Below are positions 46,526 to 58,229 of a DNA stretch of 64,000 bases, piece by piece (position 1 is the first letter of the stretch; each line of letters opens with the position of its first letter). Origin of the DNA: Hymenopellis radicata (lineage: Eukaryota; Basidiomycota; Agaricomycetes; Agaricales; Physalacriaceae); the NCBI GenBank assembly GCA_015501595.1, contig JADNRX010000183.1, positions 1 to 64,000 on the forward strand, in the 5' to 3' direction. The translations under genes and the position numbers were made by a program. The notes under the pieces are model-generated. The model ran no database searches. It saw only the letters and a list, made by a program, of their open reading frames with translations, and was not told where the DNA came from.

Positions 46526-46862
46526 TCCAACCGTAGGGTGGCGCAGTAAACCTCCGGGGGGTGTTAGTAACGGTATTGATACCGACCCCCCCGGGAGGCC
46601 CTGGTTTTGAAACCGTTAGTAACGGTTTCGATACCGGCACGTGTTTTGAACACGTGATGTGGCGCCGCGGCTCGCCGCCCTCATCCCGCCACTCTCAGCT
46701 TCTCTTAGCGCCAGCGCGCCGTCACGTGAAGTGATCACGTGCCGGTATCGAAACCTACCTCCGGACCCCGACAGTTTCAATACCGTATCGATACCGTTAG
46801 TAACCGCAGTAAACCCAAGGTGTATCAAAACCAAGGGTTTACTTCACCACCCTATCCAACCG
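46526..46862. mobile_element. hAT-type MITE
   Basis: The element 46534-46854 (321 bases) has ends TAGGGTGGCGCAGTAAACC and GGTTTACTTCACCACCCTA, inverted repeats of 19 bases with two mismatches. It is flanked by a perfect 8-base direct repeat TCCAACCG (46526-46533 and 46855-46862). An 8-base duplication and TAGGG ends point to the hAT superfamily. Inside are further palindromes (GGTTTCGATACC and GGTATCGAAACC). There is no coding capacity. Confidence 0.88.
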
Positions 46863-46877
46863 TCAACTTCCCGAATC

Positions 46878-46914
46878 CCCGACTCTAGGGTGGTGTCACC
46901 ACCCTACCCGACTC
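46878..46914. mobile_element. Minimal hAT-like palindrome with its own target duplication
   Basis: 46886-46906 is TAGGGTGGTG, a single T, then CACCACCCTA: the two element ends joined with nothing between. It is flanked on both sides by the perfect 8-base direct repeat CCCGACTC (46878-46885 and 46907-46914). It lies 23 bases after the full MITE. Confidence 0.75.
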
Positions 46915-48086
46915 ACTACAGGAAGCACGAGTTACGCTGAGACGTATCTGATGCCAGTGATTGTCCACAATTATATTGTAAGCTTACTATAACTTGCTAT
47001 AACATGACAACTTAATCCCTACTCCCAACCACGTCTTGACACATAGTGACATATGCAAATCTCCTAGTGCTGACCTGTCCTTTCGCAGCAGTCAGTGTTA
47101 GACCACCACAAAGGCGCTTCTCTGCATCATCTTCCGACACGCTCACTGTAAGACCGATCTCGGATGAAAGTCATCCGTAACCCGCCTGAAATTCACTTTC
47201 AGCCGTTAACCTGCTGAAAAAACGTATTGTTACTTTCATACGTTTTTCATACGGTTTGTACAACAATATTGGCGGTCCGCTACCGTATGAAAAGCATCCG
47301 TTTGGACTTGCCAGAAAGTTCGACATGTGTGACAACCGAGTGACACATGCTCTCCTGGTAACCACCACCACTCAGCGACGCCAACCATCGCCATCACCAC
47401 CGCCGCGCCCAGCGCCGACTCCTCCGCGTTGAACTCGCTCCACGCCAGCGACACCAACCATCGACATCCCCGCAGCCGCTACCGCCCAGCGCCGACGGAC
47501 GAGGTTTTGCACGACGCAAAGCAGCTTCAGCGCTGCCTAGCAACCACTGGCATCGCCGGCGCGCAGCGTCCAGGCAGCGTCCGTCCTCTGCTGTGCTCGT
47601 CAGACGCCAACATCGCTGTCGTGTTCCATGCTGCCGCTTTCGACAATCATGACGCCGTTTTCTTTCCCAGCACGACATGCACCGCTCTTAGCTCGCACAC
47701 CACGACCGTGTCTATCCACCACGACGCCGTCCTGTCAACGACTCCACGCTCACGATGCCCTTCTATCCACTGCCACGATACTGTTCCGCCCACTCACGCG
47801 ATGTTGCCCGCAGCTCTCCTCGCATCCGACACTGCTCTTGCATGCCACGGACACGCTACTCTCCCATGTTAGGACTCGTTCTGGTTGGTAATGCTTGCTC
47901 GCCCCCCGTCGTACTGTTCCCTCGACGCACTACTGCCTGTCATGTCATGCCTCCTCTCTCTCATCTCTCCTGCCGTCTTCTATAATCCCCGACAACCACC
48001 GAAGCTTTAGCCGCATCGACGATGACCAAGGACAATACCAATAGCCGGACGAATACGCGCGCGGGGTGGTGACAACGATCCTCTCG
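46915..48086. other. Region without recognised gene
   Basis: Contains palindromic or recurring strings of the CGTATGAAA/TCATACG kind between 47160 and 47300 (for example CGGATGA, AAG, TCATCCG at 47161-47177). A CAC/GCC-rich stretch at 47370-47860 opens long frames by composition only. Similar CATACGG-type strings return at 48560-48760. Confidence 0.35.
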
Positions 48087-48387
48087 ATGGCTGCTCCGGT
48101 TGATCAAGTCTGCGACAAATGGCGCTGGGTGCTCACTGCCGGTATGTTCTTCCACACCCTCATTCGTTGACTGACAGAAATATCAAGCAGGTACCAATGT
48201 AATTCGCTTTTTCGAACAACTTCAAGACATGCGGCGCGACTTGAGAACAGATGTGCGCGCTCCTCCGTTGGTATGTTCTTTTGAACCCCGATTTCGGATT
48301 CATGGCTTACCTATTTATTAGACGGTATTGATTATGGCGATAAATTGGGCTTCTGAGAACATTTTCGCTGGGGTTGGCGCCGGGTGA
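48087..48387 (+). CDS. Small spliced hypothetical protein
   Basis: Three exons (48087-48141, 48191-48270, 48322-48387) join in phase across two GTATGTTC..AG introns of 49 and 51 bases, giving 66 residues. It starts MAAPVDQVCDKWRWVLTAG and ends WASENIFAGVGAG. The last GGTGAGTGG could be another donor, so the gene may continue. I do not recognise the protein. Clean splicing is the only support. Confidence 0.3.
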
Positions 48388-49353
48388 GTGGCATTGGACC
48401 ATTACGAGCAGTAGAAGTAGTTCTTGTTCAGTAGCTACATACCAATTCATACTTTTTGTTCCTCCTCTCGTTTGAACCTTGATAAGTAGCTAGTAGCTAG
48501 TACAGTCGGCCCTACCACGTCGGGGTGTGACAGAAAAACTGCTGAATTCTATGAAGATTTCATGCGTACGGCGCATTCGCCAACCTAACTGAAATCGATC
48601 ATCCACGCATGAAAGTAGAGCGTTAAACTGTATGAATTACCGTATGAAAGTCATTCGACAACCTCCTGACTCTCATACGGAGTTCATCAGTTTCTCATGC
48701 GTTTCTCAGCCGGTTCATCTGATGAAATTCATACGGTACGGCTTTCACAGTGGCTAGACTTGTCTTGTAAGAGGCCGAAACGATGGTGTACTGTATATCA
48801 ACAAGTTATTCCTGTAGGCTACCTAATATTATACAGTCCGCATTAATACAACAATTAAATACAAGAGTGTCCATAGTTTCCATATCATACATAGTATCCA
48901 AGAGTCCATTGAAGTTGACGATGATAGCAACGTGATGGTGAAGATCTAGGAAGCAGAGAGTCAGTACGGCGAACAGAAGGAGGAAGCAAGAATAAGGATC
49001 AGTAAATAAAAAGGCAATAATCGGTTTGTCTCCATAAAGGATCAGAACAGGTCTGATTGGTATACATCATGCAAGCGACGGGGAAGAGGAAATTGGATGT
49101 GAAGAATACTCACCATTGAAGTTCGCAGAAAATCCGATAGTGTTGTACCGAGTGACGGAGGAGAGACGAACCTGGAAGGACGTGGTCAGCAAAAATTTCC
49201 AAGAAAGATTAGGGATAGAAATGAAAGATCAGAAATAAAAGGCAATATCGGTTTGTCTCCACCACCACGAGTGGCTCGGAACAGGTCTGATAGATTATCA
49301 TCCGGGGAAAAGGTGGCCCTAGACGGTACGCAGAGAAAACACTCACCGCCTTC
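48388..49353. other. Intergenic with CATACGG-type repeats
   Basis: 48540-48760 has many variants of CATGCG/CATACGG/ATGAAAGTCATTCG in both directions. These echo 47160-47300 and may be worn ends of an element of about 1.5 kb. The segments near 49000-49050 and 49225-49280 are a partial direct repeat (GGCAATA, TCGGTTTGTCTCCA, AACAGGTCTGAT). Confidence 0.4.
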
Positions 49354-50133
49354 TCAAACAGATATCGGTGGCATCGCCGTAGCCGCAGGCCGCCACTTTG
49401 TCCGCGCCGGCGCAGACTGTCCATAGACCCACTCAGCCTCAGTGACCTCCACATCACCAACCCAATCATCGTCATTGCCCCGATCGCAGTCCTCCACGTA
49501 CACACCGACGCCCGCCTCTTCAGGGTCCATCAGCACCTCCACACTCGGACCGCGCTCCTGCACCTTGAGCAGCTTCAGCGCCGCAATCAGGTCGTCAGCT
49601 AGGGCGTGGCGTTCGGCGGATCCTCCTTAATCGGCTCCCATCCCACAGGCGGCGAACCCGGCGGTGAGATGAGAAAGTTTTTCTCGATTTCTGGCGGGCG
49701 CAGGTAGTTTGCTTGCGGCACGACGTCGCCAAAGGCGGTCACAAGCGGATTAGGGTCGGCGCGGTATACGCGTAATATTGTCTGTGAGCTGTTATACAAG
49801 GAAGGATATTAGAGGTAGAGACGACGACGAAAAGGAAAGAGAGGGAACGTACAGGTCCCCGCGCAGGATTATGGGATCGCACTCAGTCTTGGCCAGCTCA
49901 GCAGAGTCATGGGAGACAAACACGACGATGATCCTGCCAAACGTCGGCAGCGGCACCCATTGGTTTATCTCGCCGTATGCTTCAAAATGGGTCCTCAGGA
50001 CGCCTATTATCTGCGGATGGAAAAAAGTCTTGGGCAGCGAGGTCACTGCCAGAGTGTTCGTCGTCTCCAGCGGCCGAGGCAGCACTGTCTGCGACGACGA
50101 CGATGGTAGAGAGATATTGAAGGAGGCAGTCAT
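49354..50133 (-). CDS. Calcipressin (RCAN-type calcineurin regulator; one frame break)
   Basis: Exon 1 starts MTASFNISLPSSSSQTVLP and contains TNTLAVTSLPKTFFHPQII and YGEINQWVPLPTFGRIIVV, the RRM-like N domain. After an intron (about 49850-49792) come LRVYRADPNPLV and the hallmark FLISPPGSPPVGWEPIKED, the calcineurin-docking SP repeat. The C-terminal DDLIAALKLLKVQERGPS and acidic tail follow. The protein binds and modulates calcineurin. Just after the SP region the frame breaks by one base at a G run (49602-49604; C run on the coding strand). The stop at 49354 belongs to the downstream frame. Confidence 0.82.
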
Positions 50134-50597
50134 CGCAGTGGGATGAGAGTGTGTCGACTTTTTCCTTTTTAAATTTTCAGTGTGCTTACCTAATCGTCGA
50201 TCACTGTACTGCGAATAGCTGTGTGCTGCATTGCTTCCCGGGGCTTACAGTCAGCTTAACAGTTACAGCCTTACTAGCTTTCAAGTTGAACTGTGCTAGG
50301 TACACCGGTAGGCATCTCCCGGACACATATGTTTACCGAGGTCAGTGGAATGGAGATGAAATACATTAAACAATTCGTACAAGAATCAACCAACTACAAA
50401 GATCGTACAGGTGGTCTAGAGAAATGGGGTCATTCAGCATTCACGGTGTAATGGTCCGAGTACATGGCATGTCGCGACCATTGGCTAGCCCGTCTCAAGG
50501 AACGGAAGCGACACTTACACGTAGACATGTTACATACACAGCGTTACATGCGAGCACGGCCATCCGCCCAGGCATGCTTGGCTTGCGGAACGATAAC

Positions 50598-51651
50598 CTA
50601 CTCCCGCAGGCGGTCCTCGACTTGCGCCTTCTTGCTCTTGAGCGCGTCTACACGCTCCTCCTTGGACGCGTCGTACGATACGGTCGTCTGGTTGAAGCTG
50701 ATTGAGGAGCGATTGAATATCTCACATCAAGGTCGAACAATAGCCCACTTACGGATTCTCAGGCGATTTCTGGAACTGTTTGTACAGCAAGTCCTGTTGA
50801 ACATTAGTCAGAAATACTGCGTTGAGAACAATGGTCGGCAGTGTTTTACTTTGTATTGCTGAAGACGAAGTCCAGGATGCTAACGAATATGTCAGCAAAC
50901 ACAACCGGACCTGTAGAACACAAGTGGCGCACATCGACTTTGAGGTTGGGCAGTTCGCGTTCCTGGTATGCCTCGAAAGCCGCCTGTGTTCTAGGTCAGT
51001 AACCAATCATCAATCAATTATCCGCATAGATATCACCTTGTAACGTCGCTAAACAAATCCGTTTCAACAGCCTGAGTGAATCGGTGGATCAGAATCCGTA
51101 CCTCGGGATGTCGCTCTAATCCAGCGGCCTGCTGTCCAACACTGGCCTTGTCAGTCTTTGCGGTTACAACATCGAGCAGATCCAGTGCATTATCAAGACC
51201 CGTTGCGGTGAAGCTCTCGGGTTCTTCCTTCTCATAGTCCTTCTCCTCCGAAACAATTCCGCCTCCAGCGGCAATAGCTCCAGGCCCAGCAGGCTTAGGT
51301 GTCTTTGCGGCTGACTTCTTGGCGCCAGCCTTGGGCGCCGCCTTGACCTTTGGAGTGCTGGCCTCTTCCTCCGCTAGGAGCCGTGCATTCTCTGCCTTGC
51401 GCTCGAGATCGGCTTTACGTTTCGCCTCCTTGTCCTCCTTGGCGGCCTTGCCTCCCTTTGTGCTGGTGTCCTTCCAAGCATCAGCCTCTTTACGTTCCTA
51501 AAAAGTCGATTTCTGTCAGTCATTTGGACTGCAATGAGGTGGAATCGAGGCGCACCGCATCTGCTGCAGCTGCAGCCTTCTTGGTGGCCTCGTTTTCAGC
51601 CTTTTTCGCCCTTCCACCTTCCTTCTTTGCGTTTCCTCCTTTGGGTGCCAT
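50598..51651 (-). CDS. CCDC124/Lso-type ribosome-associated coiled-coil protein
   Basis: It starts MAPKGGNAKKEGGRAKKA, a Lys/Ala-rich basic N terminus. A highly charged coiled coil follows (KAAKEDKEAKRKADLERKAE), then a linker with AGPGAIAAGGGIVSEEKDYE. The conserved C-terminal box includes LLYKQFQKSPENP and TVSYDASKEERVDALKSKKA, ending QVEDRLRE. I recognise this as the CCDC124/Oxs1 family; yeast Lso proteins bind the A site of idle ribosomes. Introns lie near 51555-51498, 51100-51000, 50870-50795 and 50753-50697. No break was seen, but the exon near 50.95 kb is uncertain. Confidence 0.75.
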
Positions 51652-52007
51652 AATGTAAACAAAGTGCTGGAGGTTCGTGAGGGAAGAGATGTGATGATGT
51701 ACGATTGCGTAACAGGGATTTCGGAGGCGATAATTTATCAGATAATCTTATCTAAGTAGCGTGACTTCGGCATTAAGCGAGCACCGCCACGGCCGGAGCC
51801 TGATCGCATGATCAGGATTCAGCAACTCTTTCTTCTGTAAAGCGTGCTCAAAACAGTAGACCTCTGTTTTCTTGCCTTTCTTTGGTCTTTTTCTTGTATT
51901 ATGGATGTTATCAGCAAATGGTCGCCGGGAAACGCCTGTAGGTTGCATACAGCCCATGCCAAACAGCACCTGACACGCTACACACAGATGGCCCCGTTCT
52001 CTCCCAG

Positions 52008-52727
52008 ACGGACCTCTACCTGCTGAATCCAACACTAGACATACATCCCATCCTCCAAGGGAAACACGTCAAATTCACTCTCCTCTTTAACCTGAGCAAT
52101 GGCGCGTCTTATTCGCTCCCATTGGATGCATTTTACTTACGTGGGACTCACCAGGCCATACTGCAGGCTTTAATCCTGAAGCAAGAGATCGCGATGTCGT
52201 CTTTGCGCAGAAGGATGAACCTGCGACTCTTCCCCGGGTGCAGGTCTTGTACATTCTGACCGAGATATCGCCCTGGTGCACAACAGTGAAGAATGACAAG
52301 GGCGTCACGATGAGGAACATCTGCGATGCCTTGTGGAAGGAGTGCGTGGCCTTTATTGCTGTAATCGCTCTTCTGACGTTGCGCACAGCTACTCCGAGCA
52401 CAATGTGACGGATGCAGAATTCGAGATGTTGCCTGCACGGCTGAAGGAGCAGGTTCGTCGGACCGGACAAGCGCGGGCCAACCCACAATGGGGAGGGATG
52501 TATACACCAGGCGGCAGCGGCGCACCCGCCGCGGGCGCTACTGCATTCAAGCGATTCGGTACGCCTGCCCTTCCCAGGTCGACTGAAATGGTTCATTGAC
52601 TCGAAAACTCATAGACTGGCTGCGGGACCGATCCTTCTTTGAATCGATGCGCCGGGATGACCACTACGCGGAAGCTCGTCTGGGCTTCAAGGCCCCAAAT
52701 GTATTCATCTTGAGCTTGACGGCATGA
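52008..52727 (+). CDS. DUF6699-type protein 1, 5' end unresolved
   Basis: After an acceptor-like CTCTCCCAG the frame reads LYLLNPTLDIHPILQGKHVK, FTLLFNLSNGASYSLPLDAF, then PRVQVLYILTEISPWCTTV and VTMRNICDALWKE. An exon with ARLKEQVRRTGQARANPQWG follows, and the end is FESMRRDDHYAEARLGFK. The HP.L..L and the V.I.P W...V pattern followed by a helix match the Agaricomycete DUF6699 family as I remember it. Its function is unknown. The first exon(s) before 52008 were not found. Confidence 0.5.
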
Positions 52728-53377
52728 TCCACTGTTGTATTATCAGCATCATCTACCTACTGTATCATTGAATCTGCTTATGGACGTGCTCGTGTTGTTT
52801 GCTGTAAAAATATATGATTTGTGGGCGTACACGAGGCGGACGCATTGCAGTTTGACCCTAGAAATAAGGTCCGAGGCTGTAGAGAAGACAAAGACTCGCG
52901 GCCGGGTGTGTCATGCATTGACGAGCGCGTGGTAAAATGTAGCCTGCCACCTAAATTAGGGTTACACCGACTCCGACTCGAACAGCAACCTCACGCATCA
53001 GACTACTCGTCCTTGGCCATTACCCGCCGGATCTGGTCACTAGGCTGTCTCTTATGGTCTAGCAAAGCGTTAACGTTTTCTCTACAGGAAGCCATTGGAC
53101 GAATTTGGTCGTCGATCACAAGTTCAAGTTGAAAAAGCTGACAATCGATCGGGCGTACTTCGCAGAACCAACATCGCGTCCAAACCGAGGCACAAAGACT
53201 GGATCTCCGTTTTAGGCTTATCCTCGTGTCTGGACCTATTTTGCGGAGGGAATATATTGAGAAGAACCGAGAATTGTGAGTCAACAGCTTTTCTGTCACA
53301 CCGTGTTCTCATCATAGGAAGAGTATAGCCATTTTGGGCTTGTCCCTTCCATAGTGGTCCTCGGATACGGATCTACA

Positions 53378-55388
53378 ATGTCTTTACACAACACGCCCTT
53401 CATCCCCCCACTGGCCACTCCGCAGGGCGGCCACGGCAATCTCCCCCAGCCGCCAATCCCTCCGGATACTCACCAGCCTTCCACGGAGGGTACCAAGCCT
53501 TCCCCAATTCACCTCCAAACGGAAGTGGACCTGGCTATTTTCCTACTGGCTTGCAATACACACCATCCCACACACGTCCGGAGATCCTGGAACACGCGCA
53601 TCCACACCCCGTCACCAAACGTCCTCCCGAACGGGCTATCTGCTGACTTTACAGGGTATCCTGATACTACTGACAATTCCCCACAGCCAGCTGCGTTCGC
53701 ACCGCCTGTGGCTGGTCCGTCTAATACGCGCCAGACACCTCCACAAGCGCCTCCCCACAGCCGCCCGCAAGCTCGCCTTGGGGAATGCCACCTCAACTAC
53801 CGAATGCGTTTGCGTCACCGTATGGCGCCCCTCCTGGCTGGCTGCCCCAGCAACAAGGCGGCTATCCTCAACATCCAGGTGGATACCCTCAACAACAACA
53901 ACAAGGCGGATACCCTCAGCAGTCACCTTTTCAACCTGCTCCGGCTCAGTTCGCGTCGCCTTACGCTCCTCAGGCCTCTCCTTGGGGTAACTTTGGTGCT
54001 GGTGGGCTTCCGGGCACTCCTGCGGGCGGCATGGGTGGCCAGCTACCCGGCGGATATCCACCGCCAGGCGGTCTTCCAGCCGGCTTCGTACCCAACGGTG
54101 GTATAGGCGGAATCGGCGGACAATATACGCCATTCACGCCTGGGCATTTGGGTATGGGTATGGGGGGAGGCGTGCTTCCGCCTTCATTGGCCGGGTTCAG
54201 TCCTGCGCCGCTTGGCGGTATTGGAGGGATGAACATGGGCACGCCAATGGGCATGGGCATGGGAATGGGAATGCCGCCGCCGCAGGGCCCACCTCCGATG
54301 GGGATGGGAGGGCCACCCGCGTTTGGTGGTGGTAATCCTCTGGATGCGGCGACGCGGAATTTCGCGCAATCCGCGATGGAGTACATGCAGGCGCAGCAAA
54401 TGGCGCAAGCCGCTGCTGCTCAGCCGCCCCCCGCGCCTGAGATGCCCATGGGCCGCGGGCGCGTGGGCGACCGCATGCCGCGCTTCACAGCTGGGAGTCA
54501 TTGTGCGTCGAGTTTCTTTACGTGAACAAGTAGCGCCACTTACCCAAGTCGCTAGACGCGCCTGTGCTAGAGCCGTTCCTGATTCATCGACTGAACGCCC
54601 CGGTGCATCTCAACCCGCGTTGATGCCTCCGCCTGATAATGATGACGGGAGGGAGTATCTCAAATGGGATTTACGACACCCGACCAACACTTGCCAGAGC
54701 TCAAAGGACCGTGGGAATGTGTCCTGGAGCTCGGGGAGAGACGAGCCTGCGACGTTCCGCGGACGACGTGTCTCTATCTCGTGTGCAAGTTGGTGCCCTT
54801 CATGATCACGGTCCCCGCGCGGGATCGCAAGGTCGGTGTGACATGCGGCGAAGTCATCGAGCACATCTCCATTTACATGCACAGGCGCATTGCGAAAGAG
54901 GAGTTTGCCTCGCTGCCGCCTGCGCTGCGCGACCCCGCTGGAAAGTCGTATTACCACAACCGCTCGACACGTCCGGGCGCGCCGGGTGGTGCGCTTGGGC
55001 AGGGCATGTTGAAGATGGACTTGCTCTGCAATCGGACGCACTTTGGCGGGATTCAGGAGAACGAGCGGGTGGTGATGGAGAGGTACCACACGAGCCACCC
55101 GTGTACGTTTGAGCTGGTGTGCTTGGAGTGGCCGATGACGCGAGAGGAGGCGGACGAGTTGGCCGCACGGGGGGCGCAGGCTGATGCGCAGCAGCGCGCG
55201 CATGAGCGGGTCTGGAGGAGGCGCGGGAGTTGATGGAGAATGCGAGCTTGGGAGGACGGCCGCGGTCGTCGTCTACGCGTTCGCGGCATTCGAGACGGCC
55301 GTCCGCAGCTAGTGTTCATGATGAACCTTCTGGGAGCGATCGTACACCATCTTCGACTGCGAGACGAGCGGTGAGACAGCAGATTTAG
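53378..55388 (+). CDS. DUF6699-type protein 2 with Gly/Pro/Met-rich N-terminal half (frame break)
   Basis: It starts MSLHNTPFIPPLATPQGG. The N-terminal half is low complexity: Pro-rich, then PGG/QQ repeats (GGYPQQQQQGGYPQQ), then GMGMG and GG repeats, prion-like in composition. Next come PVHLNPALMPPPDNDDGREY and the DUF6699 body: CLYLVCKLVPFMITVPARDR, GVTCGEVIEHISIYMHRRI and ENERVVMERYHTSHPCTFEL. The frame meets a stop at 55233. One base downstream of about 55211 another frame continues (LMENASLGGRPRSSSTRSRH) to a stop at 55388, a likely one-base break. Introns fall near 53669-53700 and 54500-54560. Function is unknown. Confidence 0.6.
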
Positions 55389-55605
55389 GTGTTTGGAATG
55401 TTTCTTCTCATTTTGTCACAACAGTAATGCGCGTTTGTTTCACTTGACCGTTCCGAGGATTTATCCGTTGCATTACTAAGGGCCTGTTCGCACCAGGTGA
55501 TTTCGCGCGAAATCAGCCTAAGTATTATGATTATAGGATATGACTGTATTATTTTACATTGTACTGCACAGCTACTTGTACATGTAGTATAGAGTTATAA
55601 CCGAT

Positions 55606-55606
<1 letters not shown>

Positions 55607-55642
<36 letters not shown>
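55607..55642 (+). repeat. (TTG)12 microsatellite
   Basis: Twelve uninterrupted TTG units just outside the right arm of the inverted duplication; no protein here. Confidence 0.97.
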
Positions 55643-55643
<1 letters not shown>

Positions 55644-55890
55644 GATATTGCTCGCAATCGTAAGTTGGCTCTTCATCAACACCGACGGTGCGAGGAACGC
55701 CATACTAACACACTGTATAACGCACTGACAGCAAGCACGCTTCTCCGAAGTCCTTGAGTAGATCGCAGTCGCGCCTCGGAGCAGTACACGATCGATACCG
55801 GCGCGGATGACCGGCTGAATCCCGGCTGAACAACCTTTCATGCTGTCAGCGCATCTTAGCTCATGACGATCACTCTCAACTTGATCCTGC

Positions 55891-55908
55891 TATAAATCAA
55901 CTATAAAT
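55891..55908 (+). promoter_or_regulatory. Duplicated TATA box of the right P450
   Basis: TATAAAT occurs at 55891-55897 and again at 55902-55908, in a small local duplication (CAACTATAAAT) not present in the left-arm promoter. They are 46-63 bases before the ATG at 55954. Confidence 0.55.
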
Positions 55909-55953
55909 CATAATGTCCCACTATCTGACTGTCGTATCATACTTTCTACCGCC

Positions 55954-58144
55954 ATGCACGTCGTTCTGCAGGTCTTGTCTGCGCTAATCAGCGCCCTACT
56001 CGTGGTGGCCGTCGTCAATGTGGCACAGAGCGCGTACCAGTATTATTCCAGCCCACTCAGGCGCCTCCGAGGACCGGAAATGCCCAGTTTGTTATGGGGC
56101 AACATGCAGGAGATTTGGGCTGCGGTGAGTAGCTCGAGTGATCTTACTATTAGTCTAATCTCACAGTCCTCCAGGACCCTGGCGCGCTCTTTGGTAAATG
56201 GGTCAAACAATACGGCGCGGTTATTACCTTTACTGGTTTTCTGGGAGTACGTGTGAACGGATTTACTGCTGCTTGACGACGTGCTGAGTCTGAGACAGTC
56301 GCGCCGTCTGTTGACCACGGACACCAAGGCTATTTCTCATATTCTTCATAATGCGTATGACTATCCAAAACCCGACGAGACGCGGTACAACATTGCACGA
56401 ATGATTGGCCCAGGTATTCTCGTCGTTGAGGGTCACCAACACAAGCAGCAGGTATGTTCCAGTCTCCTCGCGTTTGCATACGACCTTAAATTGAATCTTG
56501 CAGCGCAAAGTCATGGTGAATACCGCCCACAGGAAGTGTTATTGAGTCCCCTCATGTGTCGCTCTAGAGCCCGGCCTTTGCCCCGTCTCATATGCGAGAG
56601 CTTACCACAACATTCTTGGACAAATCGATTCAAGTAAGTTTTGTTCGGTGCTGAATTCAGGAACTAAAAGCCTGTAGCTTCGGGACATCCTGGCGGCTGA
56701 ATGTGCCATGAACCCAGACGGTGCCCTTCGCACCGACGCTCTTTCCTGGCTCAACCGAGTCACATTGGACATAATCGGTCTTACCGGTAAGCTTGCATTT
56801 CTATTTCCGAGATTTCATGCTAATTTATGATGTGTTCGCAGGCTTCAACTATAAATTCGACTCCTTGAATGACAATGGCGCTCCCAACGAGCTAAACGTT
56901 GCCTTTTCCAAGATCTTTTCTGCCGGTTCCTCGAGTTTGTTTAGGATTATGCAAGGATACGTACCGATATTGCGTCTTGTGGTAAGCCCACTACGTCTGG
57001 TATACATGCTTAGGGATTAACTCCTTTATCAGCCAACAATTCAAGGGGCAACTATGCGTGCTGCACAGGCTACAATGTCACGCATTGGTTACAACCTTCT
57101 CAACGAAAGCAGGACCTTCCTGGAGGCAAGCGGTGGCGAGAAAGAGAACAATGGGCGGTCTCGCGACCTACTCTCGTTACTGCTAAGAGCAAATATGTCG
57201 ACTGACATCCCAGAAAGCCAACGAATGTCGGACGAAGATGTCATTGCTCGTACGTGCTCACCATCGATCTCGCTCTGTCGCTGATAGTTCTTCGTGCACA
57301 GAGGTCCCGACGTTCCTCGTTGCTGGCCATGAAACGACGGCTTCGGCAGTCACTTGGCTACTCTACGCTATCACTAAGGAACCCGAGGTTCAGAAGAAGT
57401 TACGGGAAGAACTACTCTCAGTGGCTACCGAGGCGCCTTCTCTGGACGAGCTCAATGCACTCCCGTACCTCGACATGGTCGTTCGCGAAACCCTGCGCAT
57501 ACATACGCCTGTTCCCAACTCCATCCGAGTGGCGGGCAAGGACGATGTGATTCCGACCAGCAAGCCGTTCATGGACAAAAATGGTGTCGTCTGTGATTCC
57601 ATCAGGCAAGACATTGCTGGTTCTCGCTCAATCCTAACACTAACTGCTCATTAATTGCAGAATCAAGAAAGGCGACTCTATTACCATTCCGCTACATATC
57701 ATGAACACCGATCCCAGCATATGGGGCGAGGACGCTGCGGAGTTCAAGTGAGAGCCTTCCTTGTCTTTCATCGTCGAGGCTGAAACTGACGGTGCTCTGA
57801 TGGAAGACCAGAACGATGGGAGAAGACTCCGGAGGCGGTATCTGCCATTCCCGGTGTGTGGGGTAACATCATGACTTTCCTTGGCGGACCTCGCGCATGC
57901 ATAGGGTACCGATTCTCTCTGGCCGAGTGAGTTCTACTGCACGTGTCTGTGGCGCTTTCTTACACATAGAGACAACAGGACTAAAGCCCTTGTGTTCACT
58001 TTGATACGCGCTTTCGAGGTCGAGCTTGCTGTGCCACATGAAGATCTCGCTAAGAAGACATCTGTCGTGCAGCGCCCCTACCTGAGGAACAACGCTGCCG
58101 CGGGAAACCAGTTGCCTATTATCTTCAGACCGGTCCATGTCTGA
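55954..58144 (+). CDS. Cytochrome P450, right copy
   Basis: Close paralogue of the P450 at 42752-44998, with the same start ([16 protein letters not shown]) and the same intron positions. Key parts are intact: [32 protein letters not shown]-helix [25 protein letters not shown] (ExxR), [23 protein letters not shown], heme loop [17 protein letters not shown] and end [12 protein letters not shown]. Differences from the left copy are scattered substitutions, mostly conservative (for example [11 protein letters not shown] versus [11 protein letters not shown]). This indicates a recent duplication with both copies conserved. The substrate is unknown. Confidence 0.88.
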
Positions 58145-58229
58145 TGTATTTCTAGTAGTGATCATTTGTATATGTAGTCGCCCTTCTAGCCTTCGATACA
58201 CGATTGTTATTCTCGTATCGCGGCACGGA

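Noticed and set aside
47429..47891. Long overlapping plus-strand frames
   Set aside because: They arise from a CAC/GCC-rich sequence without stops in several frames; composition is His/Thr/Pro only and there is no splice context.
53509..54501. Antisense frames opposite the Gly/Pro-rich gene
   Set aside because: Shadows of the low-complexity sense frame, full of His/Arg/Gly produced by complementing GGN/CCN codons.
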